Source: Thermomonas beijingensis (lineage in GTDB: Bacteria; Pseudomonadota; Gammaproteobacteria; Xanthomonadales; Xanthomonadaceae). From it: a stretch of DNA of 64,000 nt. Position numbers and translations under genes: made by a program. The DNA lies in NCBI RefSeq assembly GCF_020034655.1, contig NZ_JAIQDJ010000001.1:806001-870000 (forward strand), read 5' to 3'. How positions within the stretch are numbered: position 1 is the first letter of the stretch; the number at the start of each line of letters is the position of its first letter. The notes under the pieces were generated by a model. That model searched no databases and was not told where the DNA came from. It saw only the letters and a list, made by a program, of their open reading frames with translations. Positions 18,188 to 26,863 of this stretch are shown piece after piece.

Positions 18188-18570
18188 GCAGTGCCGATGA
18201 TCGGGTGAAGCAGTTCACCGAGTTTCGCCAGCGCATGAATCAGCGCATCCTGGACGAGCCCAACCAAGTGGTGCGGCGCTTTTTCGCGCTGGATACGCAG
18301 ACCTATCAGGCCGGCGCATTGGACGTCAAAACCAAGGAATTGATGGGGCTGACGGCCTCGATGGTGCTGCGCTGCGATGACTGCATCAGCTACCACGTGG
18401 CGCAGTGCAAGGAAGCGGGTGTCAGCCGCGAGGAAATGTTCGAAGCGTTCTCGGTGGGCTTGGTGGTGGGCGGTTCCATCGTCATTCCGCATCTGCGGCG
18501 GGCGGTGGATTTTCTTGATCAGTTGGAGCAAGGCGAAGCCGCTGCGCCGGACGTTCACGACCATGGCTGA
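18184..18570 (+). CDS. Carboxymuconolactone decarboxylase/AhpD-fold protein
   Basis: A 128-aa protein of the CMD/AhpD superfamily. It carries the complete AhpD core pattern E-x11-C-x2-C-x3-H: Glu52, Cys64 and Cys67 (RCDDC) and His71. In AhpD this is a peroxidase/disulfide reductase site, so a thiol redox role is more likely than decarboxylation. It overlaps grxC by four bases, which fits a paired function with glutaredoxin. The Asp/His-rich tail (APDVHDHG) is family-variable. The substrate is not known. Confidence 0.88.
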   Translation: MSSADDRVKQFTEFRQRMNQRILDEPNQVVRRFFALDTQTYQAGALDVKTKELMGLTASMVLRCDDCISYHVAQCKEAGVSREEMFEAFSVGLVVGGSIVIPHLRRAVDFLDQLEQGEAAAPDVHDHG

Positions 18571-18680
18571 ACCCTTGCCGCCATACGCCGCAGCACGGCA
18601 TCTGCCATAATCGGCAGTTATCTAGCCCCCACTGATCCCACGCCAGGTGCGCGGGATCGCTTGCGATTTGGAAAACGACA

Positions 18681-19685
18681 ATGACAACGATCACGGTGAT
18701 TCGCGGCGACGGTATCGGCCCGGAAATCATGGATGCCACCTTGCACGTGCTGGATGCGATGCAGCTGGGTTTGACCTACGAAGACGCCGACGCCGGCATG
18801 GTGGCGTTGGACAAGCATGGCGAGCTGCTGCCGCAGGCCACCATGGATTCGATTCGCAGGAACAAGATCGCGTTGAAGTCGCCGTTGACCACGCCCGTTG
18901 GCGGTGGGTTTTCTTCGATCAATGTGGAGCTGCGCAAGCGCTTTGACCTGTACGCCAATGTGCGCCCGGCCAAGTGCTTCCCGAATACCAAGTCGCGTTT
19001 CAGCAGCGGTGTGGATCTGATCACCGTGCGTGAAAACACCGAGGGTGCATACATCGGGGAAGGCCAAGAGGTCTCGGCCGATGGCGAAACCGCCGTGCTG
19101 ACCCAGAAGGTGACGCGCAAGGGCTCCGAGCGCATCGTGCGCTACGCCTTCGAGTTGGCGCGCAAAACCGGCCGCAAGAAAGTCACGATCGTGCACAAGG
19201 CCAATATCCTGAAATCGACCTCGGGCCTGTTCTTGAAGACCGCGCGCGAAGTGGCTGCACACTACCCCGACATCGAGTGCAATGAAATGATCGTGGACAA
19301 CACCTGCATGCAGTTGGTGATGCGTCCCGAGCAGTTCGACATCATTTGCACCACCAATTTGTTCGGCGACATCATTTCCGACCTGTGCGCCGGTTTGGTG
19401 GGCGGTCTGGGGCTGGCCCCGGGCGCGAATATCGGCACCGACGTGGCGATCTTCGAAGCCGTACACGGCTCCGCACCGGACATCGCCGGCAAGGGCGTGG
19501 CCAATCCCTGCGCCTTGCTGCTGGGTGCCTGCCAGATGCTGGATCACCTCGGTCGACCGGAGCAGGCCATGCGCCTGCGCGATGCCATCATCGCGACCTT
19601 GGAAGCCAAGGATTCGCTGACTCCAGACCTGGGCGGTAGCGGCAATACGATGGGCTTTGCAAAGGCCATTGCAACGCGGTTATAA
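18681..19685 (+). CDS. icd: Isocitrate dehydrogenase, NAD-dependent type (IDH3/IPMDH-like)
   Basis: A 334-aa beta-decarboxylating dehydrogenase. It begins with TVIRGDGIGPEIMDATL, has NVRPAKCFPN and TVRENTEGAYIG (substrate loop with Arg and Ser/Thr region), the YAFELARKTGRKKVTIVHKAN block, and TTNLFGDIISDLCAGLVGGLGLAPGANIG with the metal-binding Asp residues. The short length and the NAD-type sequence separate it from the 416-aa NADP enzyme of E. coli. It converts isocitrate to 2-oxoglutarate in the TCA cycle. Xanthomonads are known to use this type. A homoisocitrate or isopropylmalate role is possible but less likely without leu or lys genes nearby. Confidence 0.88.
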   Translation: MTTITVIRGDGIGPEIMDATLHVLDAMQLGLTYEDADAGMVALDKHGELLPQATMDSIRRNKIALKSPLTTPVGGGFSSINVELRKRFDLYANVRPAKCFPNTKSRFSSGVDLITVRENTEGAYIGEGQEVSADGETAVLTQKVTRKGSERIVRYAFELARKTGRKKVTIVHKANILKSTSGLFLKTAREVAAHYPDIECNEMIVDNTCMQLVMRPEQFDIICTTNLFGDIISDLCAGLVGGLGLAPGANIGTDVAIFEAVHGSAPDIAGKGVANPCALLLGACQMLDHLGRPEQAMRLRDAIIATLEAKDSLTPDLGGSGNTMGFAKAIATRL

Positions 19686-19724
19686 GTGGCCCTGGTGCGT
19701 GCCGGACACGTCGCCACCAACAGC

Positions 19725-19753
19725 AAAAAAGGGCACCGCATGGTGCCCTTTTT
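19725..19753. terminator. Bidirectional intrinsic terminator between icd and the Bax-inhibitor gene
   Basis: GGGCACC and GGTGCCC pair around a GCAT loop. The stem is preceded by six A and followed by five T, so it works on both strands. It sits at the convergent junction of icd (+) and the YccA-like gene (-). Confidence 0.9.
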
Positions 19754-19775
19754 CGTATCCGGCAACATGGATGCG

Positions 19776-20543
19776 TCAGTTGCGCGATTGCAATTTGCCC
19801 AGCAGGCGCAGAATTTCCAGATACAGCCATACCAAGGTCACCAGCAGACCAAATGCGGCGTACCACTCCATGTACTTGGGCGCGCCTTGTTCTACGCCTT
19901 GTTCGATGAAGTCGAAATCCAGTACCAGATTCAGCGCGGCCACGATCACCACGCCCACGCTGAACAAAATACCAATCGTGCTGGAGCCGTTGATGAAGCT
20001 CATGCCGTGGAAGCCAAACAGGTTCATGCCCAGCTGTGCCAGATACAGCAGCGCAATCCCGCCGGTGGCGGCCACTACACCCAGTTTGAAGTTTTCGGTG
20101 GCTTTGATCAGTCCACTGCGATACGCCAGCAGCAGGGCCGCCAAGGTGCCAAAGGTCAGCCCCACCGCTTGCAGCACGATGCCGGGGTAGCGCAGCTCGA
20201 ACATCGCCGACGCCGCGCCCAGGAACAGGCCTTCCAGCACCGCATACACGGGCGCAGTGAACATCGCCCATTCTTTTTTGAAGATGGTGATCAGCGCCAC
20301 CACAAAGCCGCCAATCGCGCCGCCCCAGACATACGGCATGATCGCCCCGGGGTTGCCGGCCGCCATTGCGCTGGAGAACTGCGACCAGCTGAACAACGCA
20401 CCGGTCAGGCACAGCACCAGCAACAGTGCAGTCTTGTTGACGGTGCCGTTGAGGGTCATCGCCCCGGCATCACCGCGCACCACGGTGCCGCTGCCAAGGT
20501 CGAGGAAGGTATTTTCGGAAAGGGCGGGGTTGCCGCTGCGCAT
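19776..20543 (-). CDS. Bax inhibitor-1/YccA-like integral membrane protein
   Basis: A 255-aa protein with about seven hydrophobic segments after a cytoplasmic N terminus of some 35 residues (MRSGNPALSENTFLDL). The sequence fits the Bax1-I (PF12811) branch, with SGNPAL near the start and PKYMEWYAAFGLLVTLVWLYLEILRLLG at the end (given here as a position cue around residues 222-250). Relatives in bacteria modulate FtsH proteolysis or calcium leak, but the role of this branch is not established. The start is the ATG at 20543; a longer frame crosses the tRNA gene and is rejected. Confidence 0.85.
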   Translation of the reverse strand: MRSGNPALSENTFLDLGSGTVVRGDAGAMTLNGTVNKTALLLVLCLTGALFSWSQFSSAMAAGNPGAIMPYVWGGAIGGFVVALITIFKKEWAMFTAPVYAVLEGLFLGAASAMFELRYPGIVLQAVGLTFGTLAALLLAYRSGLIKATENFKLGVVAATGGIALLYLAQLGMNLFGFHGMSFINGSSTIGILFSVGVVIVAALNLVLDFDFIEQGVEQGAPKYMEWYAAFGLLVTLVWLYLEILRLLGKLQSRN

Positions 20544-20603
20544 GGCGTCGATCCTGTCAAGATCCGGCGGAATGCCGTCCTTGCAGGATAGCCCGTTGCA
20601 CGC

Positions 20604-20688
20604 TGGTGCGAAAGGCGGGACTCGAACCCGCACGCCTTGCGGCACTGGAACCTAAATCCAGGGCGTCTGCCAATTCCGCCACTTTCGC
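20604..20688 (-). tRNA. tRNA-Leu (anticodon UAG)
   Basis: On the minus strand the 7-bp acceptor stem GCGAAAG/CTTTCGC closes an 85-nt gene with encoded CCA. The D-loop region TGGCGGAATTGGCAGACGC, the anticodon loop ATTTAGGT with TAG, a long class II variable arm and the T-loop GGTTCGAGTCC are all visible. The type II form and the A-box pattern match bacterial tRNA-Leu(UAG), which reads CUN codons. It is between the Bax-inhibitor gene and the Smr gene. Confidence 0.97.
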
Positions 20689-20743
20689 GAGCGCGCATTG
20701 TAGCTGGCAATGCGCAGTTTTTCTGCTGCTGTGGTGCAGTGGG

Positions 20744-21298
20744 TCAGTCTTTGTCCAGCAATACCAGCACCGCGCCGGTACCCCCTTGTTTGGCTGGCGG
20801 TGAGTGAAACGCCAGCACATCGGCACGCTGGCGTAGCACGCGATCCACCAAATTCTTGAGCACCGGCAGGCGTTCTTCGGAATTGCGGCCTTTGCCATGG
20901 ATGATGCGCACGCAGCCCACCCCATGCAGTCGGCAATCGCGCAGGAATTGACGCAGCAGGGTTTCCGCCGAATGCGCCGGCAAGCCATGCAGATCCAGTT
21001 CTTCCTGCGCGGCGTATTCGCCGCGAGCCAGCTTCTTCAATATTTGCGGGTTGATTGCATCGCGCCGAAAGCGCAACACATCACCTGTTTCCAGACTGGA
21101 CAGCAGGATGTGCTGCAATTCGTTGCGTGCGGCAGCCTCATCTCGACGTGCCATATGCGCGGCGGGTTTGGGCTTGGGCGCAGACGGTGGCGGCGTTGCG
21201 GCGGGCAGGACGCGGACATGGCCACGATTGACGCCGATGGCATCGCGAAACAGGCTGGCATCGTCACGGTCGTCGGTAGTTGGCGGAGCTTTGCGCAT
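20744..21298 (-). CDS. Smr domain protein
   Basis: A 184-aa protein with a C-terminal Smr domain (around residues 95-184). The hallmarks are [16 protein letters not shown] (LDxHG), the CVRIIHGKG motif (HGxG) and [19 protein letters not shown]. Smr domains are nicking nucleases, and SmrB in E. coli cleaves mRNA at collided ribosomes; which role applies here is not decided by the sequence. The N-terminal 60 residues are charged and low in complexity. The start is the ATG at 21298. A longer frame to 21667 is antisense to surE and is rejected. Confidence 0.9.
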   Translation of the reverse strand: MRKAPPTTDDRDDASLFRDAIGVNRGHVRVLPAATPPPSAPKPKPAAHMARRDEAAARNELQHILLSSLETGDVLRFRRDAINPQILKKLARGEYAAQEELDLHGLPAHSAETLLRQFLRDCRLHGVGCVRIIHGKGRNSEERLPVLKNLVDRVLRQRADVLAFHSPPAKQGGTGAVLVLLDKD

Positions 21299-21371
21299 GC
21301 GTGCACAGGGTACCGCGAAGCGGCGACGGCATCTTGTATCATGGCCACATGCAGACAGTGTTGATGACGTG

Positions 21372-22160
21372 ATGCGGGTATTGGTCAGCAATGATGATGG
21401 CGTTGACGCCCCGGGCATCCATGCATTGGCGCGCGGCCTGCGCGATGCCGGCCATGAGGTGTTGGTGGTGGCCCCCGACCGCGACCGCAGTGGTGCCAGC
21501 AATTCGCTGACGCTGGATGCACCGATTCGGGTGGTGCAATTGGATGCCTGTACCTGGAAGGTGTACGGCACGCCAACCGACTGCGTGCATGTGGCGGTGA
21601 CCGGCATGTTGGAGACCTTGGGGTTGGTGCCGGATATCGTGGTGTCGGGAATCAACACGGTCGCCAACCTGGGGGATGACGTGATTTATTCGGGCACGGT
21701 GGCCGCGGCGATGGAAGGGCGCTTCCTTGGCCTGCCATCGGTGGCAATGTCACTGGTCAGCAATAGCCACCAAGGCCAACATTACGAGAGTGCGGCGCGT
21801 GCGGCGGTGGCGATCATCGCCCGCTTGCGCAGTGACCCACTGCCCGCATCCACCATTCTCAATGTCAATGTGCCGGACCTGCCGTGGGATCAAATCCGTG
21901 GGTTTGAAACCAGCCGCTTGGGGCAGCGACATCGTGCCGAACCCTGCCAATCGCAACAAGACCCACGCGGTCGCCAGTGGTGGTGGATTGGTGCTGCCGG
22001 CGATGAACAAGATGCCGGGCCGGGGACGGATTTTCATGCGGTGCGCAGCGGCTATGTGGCAATCACCCCGATCCATGTTGACCTGACGCGCTATCAAGCC
22101 TTGGAGCAGGTGGCCGGCTGGGTGGGGGGCTTGTCGGCTTGCATGGAGTCGTCGGCATGA
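21372..22160 (+). CDS. surE: 5'/3'-nucleotidase SurE
   Basis: SurE is a metal-dependent nucleotidase acting on nucleoside monophosphates under stress. The 262-aa protein starts [15 protein letters not shown], with the metal ligands Asp8 and Asp9, then [14 protein letters not shown] and [23 protein letters not shown], the classic motifs. The ATG at 21372 is chosen because the family starts right at this strand; the frame extends further upstream through the Smr gene. The stop overlaps the pcm start (ATGA). The order surE-pcm-yqaA-nlpD is the classic cluster that precedes rpoS in other gammaproteobacteria. Confidence 0.96.
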   Translation: MRVLVSNDDGVDAPGIHALARGLRDAGHEVLVVAPDRDRSGASNSLTLDAPIRVVQLDACTWKVYGTPTDCVHVAVTGMLETLGLVPDIVVSGINTVANLGDDVIYSGTVAAAMEGRFLGLPSVAMSLVSNSHQGQHYESAARAAVAIIARLRSDPLPASTILNVNVPDLPWDQIRGFETSRLGQRHRAEPCQSQQDPRGRQWWWIGAAGDEQDAGPGTDFHAVRSGYVAITPIHVDLTRYQALEQVAGWVGGLSACMESSA

Positions 22161-22834
22161 CGGTGCGTTTGCGCCTGCACCCGGCAGACGTGGGATCAGG
22201 TTTGACCAGCCAGCGCGTGCGCGATCGTTTGATTGAGGATCTGCGCAAGATGGGCATTGTCGATGAGCGCGTGCTGAATGCGATTCGTACGGTGCCACGG
22301 CATCAATTCGTGGACGAAGTATTGGCTACGCGGGCGTACGAAAACAATGCCTTGCCGATTGGTTTCGGGCAGACCATTTCGCAGCCGTATGTGGTGGCGA
22401 AAATGACCGAAGCGCTGCTGCAATGCGCGCCCAGGCGCGTGTTGGAAGTGGGTACCGGCTCTGGCTATCAGGCTGCAGTCCTGGCCGCGCTGGGGGTGCA
22501 GGTATACACTGTCGAGCGCATCGGCGAGCTATTGCGCACGGCGCGCAAACGCTTCCGCGGGCTGGGCCTGCAGGTGCGCAGCAAGCATGACGATGGCCGC
22601 ATTGGTTGGCCGGAAGAAGCGCCATTCGAAGGCATCATCGTGACCGCCGCCGGGCCGGCGTTGGTGGATGCGCTGATCGACCAATTGGCGGTGGACGGTG
22701 TGTTGGTGGCCCCGGTTGGGCCGGCAGCCAATCAATCACTGCTGTGTCTGCGCAAGCAGGCCGATGGCGGCATCGAACAACATGATTTGGGGGCGGTGGT
22801 GTTTGTGCCCTTGTTATCCGGGATGACCGATTGA
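22157..22834 (+). CDS. pcm: Protein-L-isoaspartate O-methyltransferase (Pcm)
   Basis: Pcm uses SAM to methylate isoaspartyl residues of aged proteins, starting their repair. The 225-aa sequence has [20 protein letters not shown] (substrate side), the SAM motif [25 protein letters not shown] and the [19 protein letters not shown] block. The ATG at 22157 overlaps the surE TGA; an upstream in-frame ATG at 22139 adds six residues and is less likely. Its stop overlaps the next gene as TGATG. Confidence 0.96.
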   Translation: MTVRLRLHPADVGSGLTSQRVRDRLIEDLRKMGIVDERVLNAIRTVPRHQFVDEVLATRAYENNALPIGFGQTISQPYVVAKMTEALLQCAPRRVLEVGTGSGYQAAVLAALGVQVYTVERIGELLRTARKRFRGLGLQVRSKHDDGRIGWPEEAPFEGIIVTAAGPALVDALIDQLAVDGVLVAPVGPAANQSLLCLRKQADGGIEQHDLGAVVFVPLLSGMTD

Positions 22835-23436
22835 TGAAAATTTTCGGGCCGATGTACCAGCGTGCATTGGGGTGGTCGCGGCATCCCCGCGCGCCGGCAT
22901 TGCTGGCGGGGTTGAGCTTCGTTGAAGCCATCGTGTTTCCGGTGATGCCGGAGGTCATGTTGGGACCGATGTGTCTGGCACAACCCAAACGCGGGTTTCG
23001 ATTTGCCAGCATCAGTTTGCTGTTCTCGTTACTGGGTGCGGTGGTTGGTTATTTGCTTGGCCACTTCGCGTACGAGGCGGTCAAACCGGCACTGGCGGCG
23101 CTGGGCTGGCTGGACAAGATCGATGCGCAGGTCGCACATCTGCGGGAGGTGGTGGCGCAGTCACCGTGGAAGGCGTTTTGGCTCTTGGTGCTCGGCGGGT
23201 TTGCGCCGATCCCGATGAAAGTATTCACTTGGGCCAGCGGAATTGTGGGCGTACCGATGCTGCCGTTTTTGTTGAGCATGGGGGTTGGTCGCGGCAAGCG
23301 CGTGTACTTGCTGGCGCTGGCCATTCGGCTGGGCGGTGAGCGTGCTGAGAAAGCCTTGCATCGCTGGATTGAGCCGATTGGCTGGATTGCCCTGCTACTG
23401 CTGGCCGCATTGGTGGCTTGGTTTGTGTTGCGCTAG
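22834..23436 (+). CDS. YqaA/DedA-like membrane protein
   Basis: A 200-aa integral membrane protein with hydrophobic segments around residues 22-45, 55-75, 108-135 and 175-198. FVEAIVFPVMPEVMLGPMCLAQP and the GGFAPIPMKVFTWASG block are typical of the YqaA family in the SNARE-associated/VTT superfamily, whose better-known members flip undecaprenyl phosphate or other lipids. The exact cargo is unknown. The start ATG overlaps the pcm stop (TGATG), and the gene sits at its normal place between pcm and nlpD. Confidence 0.88.
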   Translation: MKIFGPMYQRALGWSRHPRAPALLAGLSFVEAIVFPVMPEVMLGPMCLAQPKRGFRFASISLLFSLLGAVVGYLLGHFAYEAVKPALAALGWLDKIDAQVAHLREVVAQSPWKAFWLLVLGGFAPIPMKVFTWASGIVGVPMLPFLLSMGVGRGKRVYLLALAIRLGGERAEKALHRWIEPIGWIALLLLAALVAWFVLR

Positions 23437-23456
23437 TCAGGCGCAGGATGAGGGCA

Positions 23457-24311
23457 ATGACGAGCATGTGCATTGGGCAATACCTGTCAGTGAGGCACCA
23501 CACCCAGCGGATGCTGGTATTGGCCGTGGCGGTTGGCGTGTTGGCCGGTTGCGGGCATAGTCGGGTGGTACGTCCGCCGGCACCGGCAAAGCAATCTGCG
23601 CGCACAACCGCCAAACCGTTGCCACCTGCACGTAGCTCGCAGCCCAAGTACGGGGCCATGGCGGTGGTGCGGCCAGGGCAAACGGTGTATCGAATTGCCA
23701 CTGAAAATGGCATCACCGCGTTGGATCTTGCATTGTGGAATGACATTCCGCCGCCTTACACCATCCACCCGGGCCAGAGCTTGCGCTTGTATCCACGCGA
23801 TGGGCATGAACCTGCCGCCAAGGTAACGGCATCAGCATCAGCTGCGCCCCCCGTCAAACCCGGCACGACGGTCACCCCGCCAACTGCAAAACCGGTTGCG
23901 GCGACCTCACCCAAGCCTGCACCAACATCATCCAGCAGCACGTTGGAATGGCGCTGGCCGGCCGATGGTGTGGTGGTGTCCGGTTTTGCTGCTGGTGATC
24001 CCACCCGGCAGGGCGTGGATATCGCCGGCAAGGCCGGACAACCGGTGCGTGCCGCCGCCGACGGCGTGGTGGTGTATTCGGGCTCGGGCTTGGTGGGCTA
24101 TGGTGAGCTGGTCATCGTCAAGCACAACGACCAATGGTTATCGGCCTATGGCCACAACCGTGCACGCATGGTCAACGAGGGTGCTTTGGTCAAAGCCGGG
24201 CAACAAATCGCGGAAATGGGCCGCAGTGGGGCCACCCGTGACATGCTGCATTTCGAGATTCGCTATAACGGCAAGCCGGTGGATCCGCAGACTTACCTGC
24301 CGATACGCTAA
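23457..24311 (+). CDS. nlpD: NlpD-like lipoprotein with LysM and degenerate LytM (M23) domain
   Basis: The protein is about 284 aa: a lipoprotein signal ending VGVLAGC, a LysM domain (GQTVYRIATENGITALDLAL), a Pro/Ala/Thr-rich linker and a C-terminal M23/LytM domain. The zinc ligands of active LytM enzymes are missing: the HxxxD site reads RQGVD, and the HxH site reads MLHFEIR, so the first His of each is lost. This is the state of NlpD, which activates cell-division amidases rather than cutting peptidoglycan. Starts at 23448, 23457 and 23466 are possible; I prefer 23457, nine bases after AGGA. Confidence 0.9.
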   Translation: MTSMCIGQYLSVRHHTQRMLVLAVAVGVLAGCGHSRVVRPPAPAKQSARTTAKPLPPARSSQPKYGAMAVVRPGQTVYRIATENGITALDLALWNDIPPPYTIHPGQSLRLYPRDGHEPAAKVTASASAAPPVKPGTTVTPPTAKPVAATSPKPAPTSSSSTLEWRWPADGVVVSGFAAGDPTRQGVDIAGKAGQPVRAAADGVVVYSGSGLVGYGELVIVKHNDQWLSAYGHNRARMVNEGALVKAGQQIAEMGRSGATRDMLHFEIRYNGKPVDPQTYLPIR

Positions 24312-24346
24312 ACATTGGGTCTGGTTGGGTCTGGTCCGGTTGCAGC

Positions 24347-25018
24347 TTAGTGCACCGAGCGCAAGGTCAGCTCCAGCTCGTCCTTGCCATCCTTGCGTTG
24401 CAGAATGCGAGCCGGGGTGGGAATGCCATCCACCACCCAAACAATGACTTGTTTGCCATCGCTGTCACGGCCCACCTTGGTGGCATTGCGCGTTTGCCCG
24501 GCAATCGTGACCGTGTCCTTGCCCATGTTCTGATAGGTCTGCGGGCGCGCCACGCCGTTGTCCACCATGCGATAGTTCATGGACTTGCCAGCAGCCACAT
24601 CGCGCACGATGGCCAGGTTGATCAGCATGCCGTCGAGGTCACCTGCTTGCAGCTTGACCGGGCCACTGCGATCCGGCTTGACATCACCAGTCCAGCGCGC
24701 TTCGTTCTGCGTCCAGTCATACGTTGCATTTTTCTGCATTTTCTTGAACAGCAGTTGGGTGCTATCCACCCCAGACAGCGGCCGCAGCGTGTCGCCCTGC
24801 TCGTCGAACACGGTGATCTGGCTGCTGCTGCCCAGGCTGTTGTTGATACTCAATTCGTAGTTCCAGCGATTGCCGGTGGCTTGGCTCAGACTGATCTGCG
24901 CTTTGGCAGATACGCCTTTCCAGTTGGCGTTGTAGTCGGCCACGAAGGGTTTGATCGCAAATACCGGAGCGGCGGCAAGCAACAAGGACAGTGCAAGTGC
25001 GGTACGCAGGATGTGCAT
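24347..25018 (-). CDS. DUF3108 periplasmic protein
   Basis: A 223-aa secreted protein with a clear signal peptide (ALALSLLLAAAPVFA). The mature part fits DUF3108, with KPFVADYNANWKGVSAKAQI and GKQVIVWVVDGIPTPARILQRKDGKDELEL near the end (around residues 190-220). The family is found beside purN and purM in Xanthomonadaceae, as here, but its function is unknown to me; a beta-rich lipid- or envelope-binding fold is possible. The stop lies 35 bp from the nlpD stop on the other strand. Confidence 0.82.
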   Translation of the reverse strand: MHILRTALALSLLLAAAPVFAIKPFVADYNANWKGVSAKAQISLSQATGNRWNYELSINNSLGSSSQITVFDEQGDTLRPLSGVDSTQLLFKKMQKNATYDWTQNEARWTGDVKPDRSGPVKLQAGDLDGMLINLAIVRDVAAGKSMNYRMVDNGVARPQTYQNMGKDTVTIAGQTRNATKVGRDSDGKQVIVWVVDGIPTPARILQRKDGKDELELTLRSVH

Positions 25019-25049
25019 GGACTGGTCTCACCAACGATGGCGTGGGCCA

Positions 25050-25694
25050 TCAGCAATGGGGGCACTGTAACGACAGTGGTGTAAACAATGGCTGACCATC
25101 CAGCCGGGCGTTGCCGTCACACGCGGCAATGCGATCGGCGGCGGCCAGCTGAAGCACCTGCAACAACAGCGGATGTTCGCAAGCCAGCACGCGTGCGGCC
25201 AAGTCTGCGACGGTGTCATCCGCATGCACGGGAATGCGTGCCTGTGCGATCACCGCGCCACCGTCCAATTCTGCTGTCACAAAATGCACGCTGGCACCGT
25301 GTTCGGTGTCGCCCGCTTGCAGTGCGCGTTGGTGGGTGTGCAGGCCTTTGTATTTGGGTAGCAATGAAGGGTGGATATTGAGGATACGGCCGTGGAAGCG
25401 CCGAATGAACGCCTCACCGAGGATGCGCATGTAGCCCACGCAGACCACCCAATCGGGATGGGATGCCGCGACGGCATCCGCCAAGACCGTATCGAAGGCC
25501 TCGCGGCCGCCGCAGGATTTTGGCGTGCGCGACCAACGCAGTGCTTCCGGTACGCGTAGCAAGGCCTGTGCATCGGGTTTGTCGGAAAACACGCCGGCGA
25601 TCTCGGCCTCCAGCGTGCCACTGGCAATAGCGTCGAGAATGGCTTGCAGGTTGCTGCCGCGACCCGACGCCAGAATGGCAAGGCGGCTAGCCAT
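25050..25694 (-). CDS. purN: Phosphoribosylglycinamide formyltransferase (PurN)
   Basis: PurN transfers a formyl group from 10-formyl-THF to GAR in step three of purine synthesis. The 214-aa protein shows LASGRGSNLQAIL (phosphate binding), GYMRILGEAFI, NIHPSLLPKYKGLHTHQRAL with the catalytic Asn-His pair, and HFVTAELDGGAVIAQA with the catalytic Asp region. The ATG at 25694 overlaps the purM stop as TGATG; a GTG one codon earlier is an alternative. purM-purN is the standard pair. Confidence 0.96.
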   Translation of the reverse strand: MASRLAILASGRGSNLQAILDAIASGTLEAEIAGVFSDKPDAQALLRVPEALRWSRTPKSCGGREAFDTVLADAVAASHPDWVVCVGYMRILGEAFIRRFHGRILNIHPSLLPKYKGLHTHQRALQAGDTEHGASVHFVTAELDGGAVIAQARIPVHADDTVADLAARVLACEHPLLLQVLQLAAADRIAACDGNARLDGQPLFTPLSLQCPHC

Positions 25695-26740
25695 CACACG
25701 ATGCGCAAGCGTTCACCATCACGCGCTGGCGTCACTTGCCCGATCTGCCAATGCGCCAGGCCCAGCCGATCCAGATCCGCCGAAATGGCAGACACCACGC
25801 CGGGATCCACCATCAGCACATAGCCCACGCCGCAGTTGAAGGTGCGCCACATTTCTTCACGCGCCACGTTGCCTTCGCGTTGCAGCCAGTCGAATACCGG
25901 AGGTTGCGCCCAGGCCGAGGTGTCGATATCCAACCCCAGTGGTGCGGGTACCACGCGGATGATTTTTTCCACCAGCGCACCGCCCGTCACATGGGCCATG
26001 GCGTGAATTTCATGCTTGGTCAGCAGTTCCAGTACCGGCTTGACGTAGATCCGTGTGGGCGCCATCAGCGCATCGGCAAGCGTGACGCCGCCCAGGTCAA
26101 GGTCCAGAGGATTGCCCGCGCGCTGCAGGATCTTGCGAATCAGCGAATAGCCGTTGGAATGCGGGCCGCTGGAGGCGATCCCGATCAGCACATCGCCGGC
26201 GCGCAGCTTGCTGGAGTCGATCAGCTTCGATTTCTCCACCGCGCCAACGGTGAAGCCGGCCAGGTCGTATTCTCCCGGCGGATACATGTCCGGCATCTCC
26301 GCGGTTTCGCCGCCAATCAGCGCGCAACCGGCGATTTCGCAGCCCTTGGCAATGCCGCCGACCACATTGACCGTGGTGTCCACGTCGAGCTTGCCGGTGG
26401 CGAAATAGTCGAGGAAAAACAGCGGCTCGGCGCCTTGCACCAGCACGTCGTTCACGCACATCGCCACCAAATCCTGGCCGATGCTGTGGTGGCGGTTCAG
26501 TTGCTTGGCCAGAATGAGCTTGGTGCCCACACCGTCGGTGCCGGATACCAGCACCGGCTCGCGGTAGCGGCTGGAGAGGTCGAACAGGCCGCCAAACAGG
26601 CCCACCCCACCCAGTACTTCAGGGCGCATGGTGGCGCGAACCAGCGGCTTGATGCGTTCAACGACTTCGTTGCCGGCATCGATATCAACGCCGGCATCAC
26701 GGTAGGTCAGGCCGGGGGAAGCGGTGGATTGGGTGGTCAC
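25694..26740 (-). CDS. purM: Phosphoribosylformylglycinamidine cyclo-ligase (PurM, AIR synthetase)
   Basis: PurM closes the imidazole ring, making AIR from FGAM with ATP. The 348-aa sequence starts with [20 protein letters not shown] and has [50 protein letters not shown] and [11 protein letters not shown], which are the signature blocks. It is divergent from the DUF2066 gene with a 123-bp promoter region; on the minus strand TAAAAT (26776-26771) is a possible -10. A long antisense frame covers it and is rejected. Confidence 0.97.
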   Translation of the reverse strand: MTTQSTASPGLTYRDAGVDIDAGNEVVERIKPLVRATMRPEVLGGVGLFGGLFDLSSRYREPVLVSGTDGVGTKLILAKQLNRHHSIGQDLVAMCVNDVLVQGAEPLFFLDYFATGKLDVDTTVNVVGGIAKGCEIAGCALIGGETAEMPDMYPPGEYDLAGFTVGAVEKSKLIDSSKLRAGDVLIGIASSGPHSNGYSLIRKILQRAGNPLDLDLGGVTLADALMAPTRIYVKPVLELLTKHEIHAMAHVTGGALVEKIIRVVPAPLGLDIDTSAWAQPPVFDWLQREGNVAREEMWRTFNCGVGYVLMVDPGVVSAISADLDRLGLAHWQIGQVTPARDGERLRIV

Positions 26741-26863
26741 GGCAAACTCAAGCAGGCGCGGGAGCCCGTAATTTTAACAGTCATGCGGCTCAGACATGGA
26801 CGTGTTCGCCCGCCTGCGGCACCATTCCCGGTTACAGGCCGGATTTGCCGGCGAGGAATACCG

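Noticed and set aside
25736-26863. Long + strand reading frame antisense to purM, in frame with the DUF2066 gene
   Set aside because: Its translation has no family resemblance, and it mirrors the purM codons. High third-position GC of purM keeps this frame open; the DUF2066 signal peptide starts at 26864.
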